Source of the DNA: Candidatus Thermokryptus mobilis
GTDB taxonomy: Bacteria; Bacteroidota; Ignavibacteria; Kryptoniales; Kryptoniaceae
Direction of reading: 5' to 3'
DNA: 64,000 bases
NCBI RefSeq assembly: GCF_900070205.1
Contig: NZ_FAOO01000005.1
Coordinates: 66,512 to 130,511 of the forward strand
Made by a program: the position numbers and the translations under genes. Positions 7,843-15,976 of the stretch are shown in pieces. Every line of letters begins with the position of its first letter. The stretch's first letter is position 1. The notes below the pieces were generated by a model that was not told where the DNA came from, ran no database searches, and saw only the letters and a program-made list of their open reading frames with translations.

Positions 7843-8910
7843 ATGATTAAATTTATCAAAAAAATTCCACCGATGACGGAAAAAGCTCCAAAGGTCAGCG
7901 TAATCATCCTTAACTGGAACACGAAACATTTCCTTGAAAAATTTTTGCCCCCTTTACTTCAAACCGACTACCCGAATTTTGAAGTGATAGTCGCTGATAA
8001 CGGTTCAACAGACGGAAGCGCTGACTTAATAAAGGAGAAATTTAAAAATGTTAAGCTGGTTGAATTTGATAAAAATTATGGATTCGCTGGCGGATATAAT
8101 CGCTCTTTTAAATTTGCGAATGGGGAATACATCGTATTACTTAATTCAGATGTTGAAGTAACACCGAACTGGTTGAATCCTATTGTAAACTTTATGGAGG
8201 AAAATCCAGATGTTTTCGCATGTCAACCCAAAATTCTTTCGTTTTATGAACGAAATAAATTTGAATACGCTGGAGCATGCGGGGGCTTCATTGATGTGTT
8301 CGGCTACCCCTTCTGTCGCGGCAGAATTTTTGATTTCTGCGAAGAAGATAAAGGTCAATATGACGATACGATCCAAGTTTTTTGGGCGACAGGGGCTTGT
8401 CTTGTGATGAGGAAAAAATTTCTCAATGAGATTGGACTTCTTGATGAAGACTTCTTCGCACATATGGAAGAAATTGATCTTTGCTGGCGTGCAAATCTTA
8501 ACGGTTATAAAATTTTCTGCCTACCACAAAGCGTCGTTTATCATGTTGGTGGCGGAACTTTGCCCAAAACAAACACATGGAAAACATTCCTAAATCACAG
8601 AAATAGCTTGATAATGTTGGAGAAGAACCTTGATACCTTAAAACTTTTTACAATCATCCCAATCAGATTAGCTCTTGACTTGGTAACTGCGATCACCTAT
8701 ATTTTGAAAGCCGATTTAAAAAATTTCATCGCTGTTATGAAAGCAATTTCAACCTTTCTACTGCTTCAACCAAAGTGGATTTATAAGAGGATTGAGAACA
8801 GAAAAAAACTTAAAAAAAATAAAATTACGGGCAAACTGATCTACAAGAAAAGCATCGTGTTTGACTATTTCATTTTGGGCAAGAAAAAATTTTCCGATTT
8901 GAAGTTTTAA
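7843..8910 (+). CDS. Family 2 glycosyltransferase
   Basis: Inverting GT-A glycosyltransferase, 355 residues, likely acting on a cell-surface polysaccharide at the cytoplasmic face of the membrane. The GT2 core is clear: VSVIILNWNTKHFLEKFL, VIVADNGSTDGS, DKNYGFAGGYNRSFKFANGE, and the acidic metal site VLLNSDVEV. The acceptor-side motif FWATGACLVMRK and EIDLCWRANLNGYK are as in rhamnosyltransferase-like (WbbL) members. A hydrophobic stretch near residues 265-285 and a basic tail suggest membrane association. Start could also be the ATG at 7873. It runs divergently from the HdrA remnant and converges on anmK (4-base overlap). Sugar and acceptor are unknown. Confidence 0.85.
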   Translation: MIKFIKKIPPMTEKAPKVSVIILNWNTKHFLEKFLPPLLQTDYPNFEVIVADNGSTDGSADLIKEKFKNVKLVEFDKNYGFAGGYNRSFKFANGEYIVLLNSDVEVTPNWLNPIVNFMEENPDVFACQPKILSFYERNKFEYAGACGGFIDVFGYPFCRGRIFDFCEEDKGQYDDTIQVFWATGACLVMRKKFLNEIGLLDEDFFAHMEEIDLCWRANLNGYKIFCLPQSVVYHVGGGTLPKTNTWKTFLNHRNSLIMLEKNLDTLKLFTIIPIRLALDLVTAITYILKADLKNFIAVMKAISTFLLLQPKWIYKRIENRKKLKKNKITGKLIYKKSIVFDYFILGKKKFSDLKF

Positions 8911-10091
8911 AAATAAACTCCGCCTAAAATCGTCCTCTTAACCGCACCGGTTACTGACTTTATATTAGCCGGATTTCCAGAAATTGTTTCATTTGCAAGG
9001 ACTGCAAAACATATCGCCTCCTTAGCGTCCGAGGATATACCAAACTCATCGGTTAATTTTACTGGGACATTGAAATATCTCTCAAGCGCTTTCAACATAA
9101 ATTTATTCTTCGCTCCACCACCACTGACAATTACCTCCTCAATTTCAACCGTTGGTTTAAGGAAAAGTTCATAGTTTTTATATATAGCGTAAACCGTAAA
9201 TTCACTCGCCGTCGCTATTATATCTTTTGGGTCTAATGAAATTTCTTCAGACCATTTTAAAATTTTCTCAACAAAAGCCGAGCCGAACTCTTCCCTCCCA
9301 GTTGACTTCGGCGGTTTTTTAGCGATAAAAGGATGTTGGCTCATTTTACTTAACAATTCTTGCGATACCATCCCACTTTGTGCTATTTCCCCATCCTCAT
9401 CGTAATCTTTCCGAAAGAAAATTTTAACAAGAGCATCAACGACCATATTCCCAGGACCAGTATCAAATGCGATTACCTCTTCAACATCACAACCTCTTTT
9501 TAAAACCGTAAAATTAGCTATCCCTCCGATATTTAGAACGAGACGATTAATTTCATCCGAGCCAAAAACTAAATAATCAAAATACGGAACAAGCGGAGCA
9601 CCTTCTCCACCAAGAGCAACATCACCGATTCTGAAATTTCCAACGGTTGGGATACCTGTAAGTTTGGCTATCACACCAGGGTCGCCAATTTGCAATGTGG
9701 ACTTTACTTTATAACCGAACATTTCAACGGCATTTGGCAAATGCTGGATCGTTTGTCCATGAGAACCAATAAGATCAACTTCGGATGGTTTCAAATTCAG
9801 TTCTTCAAGCGTCTTAAAGATTGAATCCGCATAAATTTGAGCTATCAAAAAATTTAATCTACAAATTTCATCCACTCTGCTTGTCTCAGGTTGCGAATTT
9901 TTCAGTATTAACAGTTTCAAATCATTTTCAAAGGGGAAGGTCCTCCATCCAATCGTTCTAATTTTTGTATCCTTTCCATTGCCTTTTACCTCAACTACAG
10001 CGACATCAACGCCATCGGCAGATGTCCCCGACATTAAACCAATTATTATCTTCTTCTCCTTCTTCCTTAACTCAAGTAATTTTTCAAGCAT
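8907..10091 (-). CDS. anmK: Anhydro-N-acetylmuramic acid kinase
   Basis: Peptidoglycan recycling: opens and phosphorylates 1,6-anhydroMurNAc to MurNAc-6-phosphate using ATP. The ASKHA-type kinase motifs are visible: IIIGLMSGTSADGVDVAVVE at residues 15-34, GSHGQTIQHLP, LVLNIGGIANFT, AFDTGPGNMVVDAL and VSGGGAKNKFML. Length 394 is normal. GAGGAAT precedes the ATG. It lies downstream of the MqnD-like gene and nth and probably shares their transcript. An LD-carboxypeptidase and RlpA elsewhere in the window also act on peptidoglycan. Confidence 0.94.
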   Translation of the reverse strand: MLEKLLELRKKEKKIIIGLMSGTSADGVDVAVVEVKGNGKDTKIRTIGWRTFPFENDLKLLILKNSQPETSRVDEICRLNFLIAQIYADSIFKTLEELNLKPSEVDLIGSHGQTIQHLPNAVEMFGYKVKSTLQIGDPGVIAKLTGIPTVGNFRIGDVALGGEGAPLVPYFDYLVFGSDEINRLVLNIGGIANFTVLKRGCDVEEVIAFDTGPGNMVVDALVKIFFRKDYDEDGEIAQSGMVSQELLSKMSQHPFIAKKPPKSTGREEFGSAFVEKILKWSEEISLDPKDIIATASEFTVYAIYKNYELFLKPTVEIEEVIVSGGGAKNKFMLKALERYFNVPVKLTDEFGISSDAKEAICFAVLANETISGNPANIKSVTGAVKRTILGGVYF

Positions 10092-10097
10092 AATTCC

Positions 10098-10931
10098 TCA
10101 AGTGCTTAAAAGTTTAATTTCAACTTTTTTAGGGATTAATCCCTTTTCATATCCAATATCAAGAAACAACTGAATTGCTTTTTTCCCCACCTCTCCACAG
10201 TCAAGCGTCAGCTCGTTAACATACATTCCCACAAATTTATCAGCCAGTTTTTCATCCATACCTCGGGCAAATTTAAGAGCGTATCTAAGTGCTTCATCTC
10301 TATTTTCCATCGCATATCTTACGCTTTCCTTCAAAAGATTTGAAATCTTCCTCGCAAGTTCAATGCCAAGTTCTTTCTTAACGACATTTCCTCCAAGAGG
10401 CAAAGGTAAACCTGTTTCCCTCTGCCACCAATTTCCGAAATCAATGATTTTCTTAAGCCCGGAATCTGAATAAGTCAATTGTCCCTCGTGAATTAAAAGA
10501 CCAGCATCAACTTCATCGTTAAGCACAGCTTCAATTATTTTGTCAAATTGAATGACCTTGTATTTGACCTCTGGCTCAAAAATCTTCAAAATTAAAAATG
10601 CGCTTGTCAATGTCCCCGGGACGCCAACTAAAAAATTCTTCAAGTCCCTCGGCTCAAACTCCTTCTTTGACACCAAAATCGGTCCATAACCCAAACCCAT
10701 ACTTGATCCGCTCGGAAGGAGAACATACCTATCAGAAACATAGGCATAAGCATGAAAAGATATCGCTGTGACATCATAAACACCTTCAAATGCCTTACGA
10801 TTTAGCGTTTCAATATCACTTAAAACATTGACAAATTTCAAACCATCGGACTTTACTTTACCATTTACAAGTGCATAAAACATAAAAGCATCATCTGAAT
10901 CAGGGCTATGTGCAATTGTTATCTCTCTCAT
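10098..10931 (-). CDS. MqnA/MqnD-family protein (menaquinone futalosine pathway or related)
   Basis: 277-residue protein of the MqnA/MqnD/periplasmic-binding fold, without a signal peptide, so cytoplasmic. The N-terminus ITIAHSPDSDDAFMFYALVN corresponds to the substrate pocket of 1,4-dihydroxy-6-naphthoate synthase (MqnD), and DVTAISFHAYAYV, SGSSMGLGYGPILVSKK and DAGLLIHEGQLTY follow in the order of that family. If it is MqnD it makes dihydroxynaphthoate from cyclic dehypoxanthinyl futalosine. The DSDDAF variant of the usual CPNDTF motif fits a paralogous group found widely in Bacteroidota relatives, so the reaction is uncertain. I chose the ATG at 10931; an in-frame GTG lies 9 bases upstream. 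Confidence 0.75.
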   Translation of the reverse strand: MREITIAHSPDSDDAFMFYALVNGKVKSDGLKFVNVLSDIETLNRKAFEGVYDVTAISFHAYAYVSDRYVLLPSGSSMGLGYGPILVSKKEFEPRDLKNFLVGVPGTLTSAFLILKIFEPEVKYKVIQFDKIIEAVLNDEVDAGLLIHEGQLTYSDSGLKKIIDFGNWWQRETGLPLPLGGNVVKKELGIELARKISNLLKESVRYAMENRDEALRYALKFARGMDEKLADKFVGMYVNELTLDCGEVGKKAIQLFLDIGYEKGLIPKKVEIKLLST

Positions 10932-10953
10932 TTTGATCACAATTTGTTTTGGA

Positions 10954-11616
10954 TTAAAGCTTTACGGATGGACATAATTTATTTATCTTACAAATTGAAC
11001 ATTTCGGTTTCCTCGCTTCACAGATATATCTTCCGTGCTCACCTATCAGATGAGAGAAAAGCGTCCATTTATCTTTCGGGACGATTTCCATAAGCTCAAA
11101 TTCAATTTTATCCGGATTTTTACTTTTAACTAAACCAAGCCTTGCGGTCACTCTTTTTAGATGCGTATCAACTATTATACCTTGTTTTCCGAACGCATTT
11201 GCAAGAACAGCATTGGCTGTCTTTCTTCCAACTCCAGGGAGTTTGACGAGTTCTTCAAGCGTGTCAGGAACTTGACCATTGTATTTCTCAACGAGAACTC
11301 TACAGCAATTTTTTATCGCCTTTGCTTTATTCCTATAAAATCCCGTTGGCTTAACTTCCTGTTCAAGTGTTTTAAGATCAGCATTTGCGTAATCGTCCGC
11401 AGTGCGATACTTCTTGAAAAGATATTCCGTGACTTTGTTAACCCTTTCATCTGTGCATTGCGCAGCAAGGATCGTCGCAACGAGAAGCTCAAGGGGATTT
11501 GTAAAATTTAAATGTGTCCTAGCATTTGGATAAAGTTTCCTCAATGTTTGAATTATCTTCCTCACCCTCTTCTTTTTGTCTTGCAATGTTTCCCTCGCAA
11601 AAACCTTCTTCGCCAT
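10954..11616 (-). CDS. nth: Endonuclease III
   Basis: Base-excision repair glycosylase/AP lyase for oxidised pyrimidines, 220 residues from the chosen ATG. The helix-hairpin-helix LPGVGRKTA is at residues 126-134 with catalytic Lys132, and catalytic Asp150 is in VDTHLKR. The [4Fe-4S] loop cysteines are C199, C206, C209 and C215 (CEARKPKCSICKINKLC), so the cluster is intact. The open frame extends 45 bases further upstream into the ferredoxin gene, but MAKKVFARE is the natural start and leaves a 16-base gap. About 20 basic residues precede the core domain. Confidence 0.95.
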   Translation of the reverse strand: MAKKVFARETLQDKKKRVRKIIQTLRKLYPNARTHLNFTNPLELLVATILAAQCTDERVNKVTEYLFKKYRTADDYANADLKTLEQEVKPTGFYRNKAKAIKNCCRVLVEKYNGQVPDTLEELVKLPGVGRKTANAVLANAFGKQGIIVDTHLKRVTARLGLVKSKNPDKIEFELMEIVPKDKWTLFSHLIGEHGRYICEARKPKCSICKINKLCPSVKL

Positions 11617-11632
11617 CTTTACATTTGAAATT

Positions 11633-11998
11633 TTATTTTTGAATCGGTTCAATTTTAGCACTTTGCATTAAATCGGGGTTAAATTTTTCATCTTTTATCA
11701 TGAGTTCATCAACCACCTCTCCGTTTATAATATGGGAACTTATAATTTTCTCAATATCCTCCTCCTTAACTCCGCCATACCAAATTCCTTCTGGATAAAT
11801 CACGATGCTTATACCATGTTCACATGCGTCAAGACAACCGGATGAATTCACACGGACTATTTTATTTAAGCCAAGTTCACTTATTCTTTTTTTAAATTTG
11901 GCAACGAGTTCCTCCGAACCTTTCTGAGCACATGAACCTCTTGGATGCTCCGGGGGACGACGATTTGTGCAGATGAAGATATGTTTTTTAAAACGCAT
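11633..11998 (-). CDS. Thioredoxin-like [2Fe-2S] ferredoxin
   Basis: Small cytoplasmic Fe-S protein of the thioredoxin-like ferredoxin family (NuoE C-domain relatives), 121 residues. Cluster ligands are C10 (FICTNRR), C23 (RGSCAQKG), C55 and C59 (SSGCLDACEHG), the spacing expected for this family. The GISIVIYPEGIWYGGVKEED segment after the cluster is also typical. A C-terminal tail of about 25 residues (from VDELMIKD) is not part of the fold. It is the third gene of a cluster beginning with a plant-type ferredoxin and a ubiquitin-like protein. Its redox partner is unknown. Confidence 0.9.
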   Translation of the reverse strand: MRFKKHIFICTNRRPPEHPRGSCAQKGSEELVAKFKKRISELGLNKIVRVNSSGCLDACEHGISIVIYPEGIWYGGVKEEDIEKIISSHIINGEVVDELMIKDEKFNPDLMQSAKIEPIQK

Positions 11999-12023
11999 AT
12001 ATCAAAAAATTTTGTTTTCAAAT

Positions 12024-12278
12024 TTAAAATTTCTTCAGGTTTATCAACAGCAAGACATCACCAGATTTAGTGCCCTTGCTTAAAAGTGTTTCATTATTTT
12101 CATACTCAAATTTTTGAGTTAAATTGAAAAGGACGAAATTTAAAGCATCCTCCTGCTCACCATAAATTTCACGAACGAACTTTTTTATCAATTCCCCGAT
12201 GTTTGACTCATCATCAACTTCATACCTGAAAATTTCTCCACTAAAACCTTTTCCGACAGCAAGCGTTATCTTTGTCAT
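12024..12278 (-). CDS. Small ubiquitin-like (beta-grasp) protein, no cysteines
   Basis: 84-residue acidic protein that I do not recognise as a named family. The pattern is of a beta-grasp domain: TKITLAVGK strand, FRYEVDDE strand, a helix IGELIKKFVREIYGE, then LNFVLFNL and a final TKSGDVLLLINLK. The last segment matches the LxxGDxLxLx strand common in ubiquitin-like and EsaB/YukD proteins. There is no C-terminal GG, so it is not an obvious conjugation tag, and no cysteine, so no Fe-S cluster. Its stop-to-start spacing is zero bases from the upstream ferredoxin gene and 25 bases from the next ferredoxin, so it is certainly in that operon. Function unknown; a partner or scaffold for the ferredoxins is a guess. 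Confidence 0.7.
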   Translation of the reverse strand: MTKITLAVGKGFSGEIFRYEVDDESNIGELIKKFVREIYGEQEDALNFVLFNLTQKFEYENNETLLSKGTKSGDVLLLINLKKF

Positions 12279-12566
12279 TTACCAGTATGAGGTTGTTATT
12301 TTAATGTCCCCATAAACTTTAACAGCGCACGCAAGTCGTTCGTCAATGTCAAACTTATATCTGTGCATAATTTTTTCTTCCTCTTGACTTGGTGCTGACA
12401 ACGATTCAATACCTTCAATAACTTTCACCCGACAATGCCCACAAATTTTATCTCCACCGCATGACTCAGCTATAGGTATAGAATTTTTCTTTGCGACATC
12501 AAAAATAGTTGAACCACTTTCACATTTAACCTCTACTCCAAGTGGAACAAAATAAACAAAAGGCAT
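12279..12566 (-). CDS. Plant-type [2Fe-2S] ferredoxin
   Basis: 95-residue soluble electron carrier. Cluster ligands are C36, C42, C45 and C80 in CGGDKICGHC and LACAV, the adrenodoxin/plant ferredoxin arrangement with the wider CxxxxxCxxC spacing of bacterial Fdx. The N-terminus is VEVKCESGSTIFDVAKKNSIPI. The open frame continues 57 bases upstream, but a Bacteroidota-type promoter lies in that stretch, so the ATG at 12566 is the start. It heads an operon with the ubiquitin-like gene and the thioredoxin-like ferredoxin. Confidence 0.92.
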   Translation of the reverse strand: MPFVYFVPLGVEVKCESGSTIFDVAKKNSIPIAESCGGDKICGHCRVKVIEGIESLSAPSQEEEKIMHRYKFDIDERLACAVKVYGDIKITTSYW

Positions 12567-12593
12567 TTTAATTATCTGTTTTAAATTTTGTTG

Positions 12594-12624
12594 TAAATAT
12601 AGGCAAAAGGAACGAATCATCAAA
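12594..12624 (-). promoter_or_regulatory. Promoter of the ferredoxin cluster
   Basis: On the minus strand TTTG (12621-12624), 19 bases, then TATATTTA (12594-12601): Bacteroidota consensus with one mismatch. A start of transcription near 12587 would leave a leader of about 20 bases before the ATG at 12566. Confidence 0.6.
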
Positions 12625-12639
12625 GTTTTCGCTCGGATT

Positions 12640-12671
12640 TTTGAACTTTTTAACGAATTTCCTTATCTTTG
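12640..12671 (+). promoter_or_regulatory. Promoter of porQ
   Basis: TTTG (12640-12643), 20 bases, then TATCTTTG (12664-12671): an exact match to TTTG-N19/20-TAnnTTTG. It is back to back with the ferredoxin promoter and 28 bases before the porQ ATG. Confidence 0.68.
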
Positions 12672-12699
12672 TTCAAAGTAAAGAAAAATTTTCACCACG

Positions 12700-13626
12700 A
12701 TGAAGAAGGTCCTATTTCTAACTATGCTGACATTTTCTATTGCGATGGCAGGTGGAAAATCAACATATGAATTTTTACGACTGGATATAAGTCCGAGGGC
12801 TTCGGCGCTTGGTGGAAACTTTATAGCCATGCTTGACGACCCGACACTTTTATTCTATAACCCAGCTGGGTTATCTTCACTTTCAAGTGATTACGCAAGC
12901 ATTGGCTTATTTAAACATCTACTTGACATAAACCTTGGCTACGGGGTTTACACATTTAAATCAAAGTATTTCGGTGACCTCGGAATAGGAGCAATTTACA
13001 TCAACTATGGCAATTTCACTCAAACAGATAGATACGGAAATCAACTTGGGAACTTCTCAGCGGGCGAATTAGCTATCATCGGCGGATTTGCAGGAGAATA
13101 TGGCAATTTAAAATATGGGGCTAATTTGAAGCTAATTTATTCATCAATAGCCGGGGTACGATCAACAGCAATTGGATTTGACCTTGGACTGATGTATTTG
13201 ATTGAAGGGCAAAATTTAAATTTCGCTCTCACACTTAATAATTTTGGAACTCAACTTAATAGATACCTGACGCTGAAGGAAAACCTCCCATTTGAAATTA
13301 GATTTGCCGTCTCAAAAAAACTTGAACATTTACCGCTTCGCCTGAACCTCGGTTTAAACAAATTAAATGAGACAACGCTGAAAATCACGGACAAGATAAA
13401 AAACTTCACACTCGGTGGAGAATTTAACATATCAGAAAATCTTGATGTCAGAATTGGGTTTAATAACGAGAAAAGACAGGAAATGAAAATTACTCCAACG
13501 CTTGACTTAACAGGTTTCTCATTTGGTGTCGGGTTAAAAATTCAAAAATACAAATTTGATTACTCACTTGTATCTCTTGGTAAAATCGGCTCACTTCACC
13601 AAATTGGTTTGACGATAAAAATTTAA
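12700..13626 (+). CDS. porQ: Type IX secretion system protein PorQ
   Basis: Outer-membrane beta-barrel of the PorV/PorQ (FadL-like) family, linked with the type IX secretion system, 308 residues. A cleavable signal peptide (residues 1 to about 18, ending SIAMA) is followed by STYEFLRLDISPRASALGGN, the PorQ/PorV opening, and DDPTLLFYNPAGLSSL, the conserved plug-like segment. The rest alternates short amphipathic strands and ends in a hydrophobic strand IGLTIKI. It has its own promoter and converges on the flavin reductase gene. A T9SS-sorted subtilase at 43184-46102 is a likely client of the system in the same cell. Other por genes are not in the window. Confidence 0.85.
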   Translation: MKKVLFLTMLTFSIAMAGGKSTYEFLRLDISPRASALGGNFIAMLDDPTLLFYNPAGLSSLSSDYASIGLFKHLLDINLGYGVYTFKSKYFGDLGIGAIYINYGNFTQTDRYGNQLGNFSAGELAIIGGFAGEYGNLKYGANLKLIYSSIAGVRSTAIGFDLGLMYLIEGQNLNFALTLNNFGTQLNRYLTLKENLPFEIRFAVSKKLEHLPLRLNLGLNKLNETTLKITDKIKNFTLGGEFNISENLDVRIGFNNEKRQEMKITPTLDLTGFSFGVGLKIQKYKFDYSLVSLGKIGSLHQIGLTIKI

Positions 13627-14177
13627 AGACCTTCAACATCAATAACCTCACCTGGAACGGTGAAAAATTTACCGCCGAGATGGTGTACCGTTCTAGCTTC
13701 CTCAAGTTCAACCTTCAAACGCTCATCAAACAAATTTTCCTCAACTATCGCCCTTAAAACCCTGCCTATTATCAAATTGTGATCACCTGCTGGATAAATC
13801 TTCTCAACTTTACATTCAAGGTTTGCGATACAATCATCCACTAACGGTGCTGAAATAAACTTTGCCTTTAAACGTTTTAATTTTGTCGCTTTAAATTTGT
13901 CAATTTCCTTGCCCGAATTTTTCCCACAGAAATATACTTCCTTTAAAATTTTCAATGTCGGCAAATTGACGCCAAATTCACCGCTTTTCTCAATCAATTC
14001 ATAAATAAACCTTTCAGGCGCTATCGCAACAGCCACGAGAGGCGGTTCCTTGCTTACGGGAACATTCCAAGCAACGGGTGTTAAGTTATCCCTTTCTTTA
14101 AATTTTGCACTGACGAGAACAACACCACCGATGTTTAAAAGTCGGTTTGCTTTCCTAAGTTCAATTTCTTTTTTCAT
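13623..14177 (-). CDS. Flavin reductase-like flavoprotein
   Basis: FMN-binding split-barrel protein of the flavin reductase/flavoredoxin class, 184 residues. Seen are VVLVSAKFKERDNLTPVAWN (the FMN-binding first strands), PPLVAVAIAPERFIYELIEK and GEFGVNLPT, then the C-terminal DHNLIIGRVLRA. It may supply reduced FMN or act in electron transfer; the substrate is not evident. I chose the ATG at 14177 over a TTG two codons upstream. It overlaps the convergent porQ by 4 bases and follows rqcH. Confidence 0.85.
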   Translation of the reverse strand: MKKEIELRKANRLLNIGGVVLVSAKFKERDNLTPVAWNVPVSKEPPLVAVAIAPERFIYELIEKSGEFGVNLPTLKILKEVYFCGKNSGKEIDKFKATKLKRLKAKFISAPLVDDCIANLECKVEKIYPAGDHNLIIGRVLRAIVEENLFDERLKVELEEARTVHHLGGKFFTVPGEVIDVEGL

Positions 14178-14206
14178 TTTCAATTAGTTTTTTATTTTTC
14201 AAGTGC

Positions 14207-15844
14207 TTATTCAATTTCCTCTGAAGGTAATTTCGGCTCAACCATAATCACTTCCTCACGTTCAACAGCAACAGTTCCCTCAGGAGCTCCTCTTGGCTTT
14301 CGGACATATTTTCTTTTCGTGACGACGACCGGAACAAGGCGAGATGTCCTGGCTTGGCTGAAATATGCAGCAATGCTTCCAGCTTGCTCAATGGCTTTTT
14401 TGCTCGGTTGTCTTTTCCCCGTCTTCAAAACCACATGAGCACCCGATGTCCCACGGGCATGAAACCAAAGGTCTTCCTTGTCCGAAAATTTAAATGTCAA
14501 AAGTTCATTGCTTTTCGCATCCTTCCCAACCCAAACCTCAAAACCACCATCAACAATAAACCTTTTGAACTTTCCGCCAACTTTCGCCACAAGTTTATCT
14601 TTAACGATCCCAAACTTTTTCAATTCCTCCAAATTTTTCTCCTTGAATTTTTTAAGCGCATCAAAATTTTCACATAAAGCAAGCTCATCAAGTAAATTTT
14701 CAAGTTGTTTAATTTCAAACTTCAACCTTTCAAGTCGCTCTTGAGCGATTTTCAAAGATGCTTTCGTCTTTTTCGCTTTTTCAAAATACATCTGCGCATT
14801 TTCAACGGGTGAAAGCGATGGGTCAAGTTTAATTTTTATCTTCTCCCCTTTCTCAGAAAACATATTGACAAGCTCAACCTCTTCTAAACCTTTTTCAATC
14901 AAATTTAAATTCGCCATCAAAATTGAACCGTAAACCTCATACTGTTGCGCTCTTTGATTATTTTCTATCTCCTCAATGACCTTTTCAATCGTCCGTTTTC
15001 GTTTTTCAACAAGTTCATTCAGCTTTGTTTCAATTGTTTTCTTCTCATCGCGATAACTTTTACTAACCCTTGTTTCAATTACAAACTTTCTTATCGCCTC
15101 ATTTATGTCGTCAAATTCAATCTTGCGTAGATTGATATGTGTAAGCTCTATAATTGAGAAATATCTTGGGAAAGAACCCTCGTAATAAATTCTCGGCTTT
15201 GGATTTTCAAGTTCGGCGCCAACATCAACAAGCGCTTTCCAAATCCTCCCTGCCTCCAACTCACCTGCTCTGTGCAAAATCTCCCTCGCCGTCAGCATAT
15301 CAATCGTATCAACGCTTTTCACAAATCGCAAAACCGGGTTTTCAATTTTATTTGACTCCCATACATCTTTAAAAGCATTGAAATCGCTCAACATCAAATC
15401 ATAATTTGAATCCTTTTTCTCACTTTCAAATATTTTCCCAATGTTATCCTTTGGATTCTTGAAACTCGCAATTATCTCATTTTTTTGATTCAACAGGAAG
15501 AAATTAACTTTGCCCGTGAAAAATTGAAATATCAATTTCAATCCTGAGGAAAGCAAAATTTCAATTATTCTGTCGGCTTTGTGAATCAAAACATCCCTAA
15601 TTTCATCGCCAAAAATTTCAGGGAAAATGTCAAGCGAATTTTTCCTCGCTCTTTCAAACTTTGGGCGCAAGAAAATATATCCCTGACCTGTGGCGTTCAG
15701 CTCAAGCGCTGAAGCTTCTTCCCCAGCAATTATAATATGCAATGTATCCTTCTCTTGCGTAAACGCCTCAACGATCTGAGAATGGATAAGTTTTGGTTTT
15801 ATTTGGATGATCAAATTTTTAAGCGTGTGATAGTTCGTCAGCAT
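14207..15844 (-). CDS. rqcH: RqcH/NFACT ribosome quality-control protein
   Basis: 545-residue homologue of Rqc2/RqcH, which binds stalled 50S-peptidyl-tRNA and directs C-terminal alanine tailing of stuck nascent chains. The order is NFACT-N (1 to about 180), helix-hairpin-helix region (about 180-250), long coiled coil (about 265-425) and NFACT-R from about 430, with DLWFHARGTSGAHVVLK. The Asp-Arg pair that recruits tRNA in characterised RqcH is present at D91-R92 (KADRIIEI), so it is probably active. It is often misnamed fibronectin-binding protein. The C-terminus ends in an acidic tail. It is expressed from the region that also holds a possible antisense small RNA. Confidence 0.92.
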   Translation of the reverse strand: MLTNYHTLKNLIIQIKPKLIHSQIVEAFTQEKDTLHIIIAGEEASALELNATGQGYIFLRPKFERARKNSLDIFPEIFGDEIRDVLIHKADRIIEILLSSGLKLIFQFFTGKVNFFLLNQKNEIIASFKNPKDNIGKIFESEKKDSNYDLMLSDFNAFKDVWESNKIENPVLRFVKSVDTIDMLTAREILHRAGELEAGRIWKALVDVGAELENPKPRIYYEGSFPRYFSIIELTHINLRKIEFDDINEAIRKFVIETRVSKSYRDEKKTIETKLNELVEKRKRTIEKVIEEIENNQRAQQYEVYGSILMANLNLIEKGLEEVELVNMFSEKGEKIKIKLDPSLSPVENAQMYFEKAKKTKASLKIAQERLERLKFEIKQLENLLDELALCENFDALKKFKEKNLEELKKFGIVKDKLVAKVGGKFKRFIVDGGFEVWVGKDAKSNELLTFKFSDKEDLWFHARGTSGAHVVLKTGKRQPSKKAIEQAGSIAAYFSQARTSRLVPVVVTKRKYVRKPRGAPEGTVAVEREEVIMVEPKLPSEEIE

Positions 15845-15940
15845 TGCTTTTATGCCACAATTTTGACTTGAATGGGGAAAATTACGACTTTAAAGACGGG
15901 GTTTCATTTTGAAAATTCATTAAAAATTGGTAAATTTTTT

Positions 15941-15970
15941 TTGGCACGAAATTTGAATTTCTAATACAAT
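15941..15970 (+). promoter_or_regulatory. Possible promoter of the candidate small RNA
   Basis: TTGGCA (15941-15946), 18 bases, TACAAT (15965-15970): a sigma-70-like pair. It does not fit the TAnnTTTG form seen elsewhere in the window, which lowers my confidence. Confidence 0.35.
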
Positions 15971-15976
15971 GAAAGC

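Noticed and set aside
12024-12278. Bacterial ubiquitin-like conjugation (Bub or E1/E2/JAB) operon
   Set aside because: No C-terminal GG, and no E1, E2 or JAB-peptidase gene next to it; the neighbours are ferredoxins.
12567-12623. Longer N-terminus of the plant-type ferredoxin
   Set aside because: A Bacteroidota-type promoter occupies 12594-12624, so the ATG at 12566 is the start.
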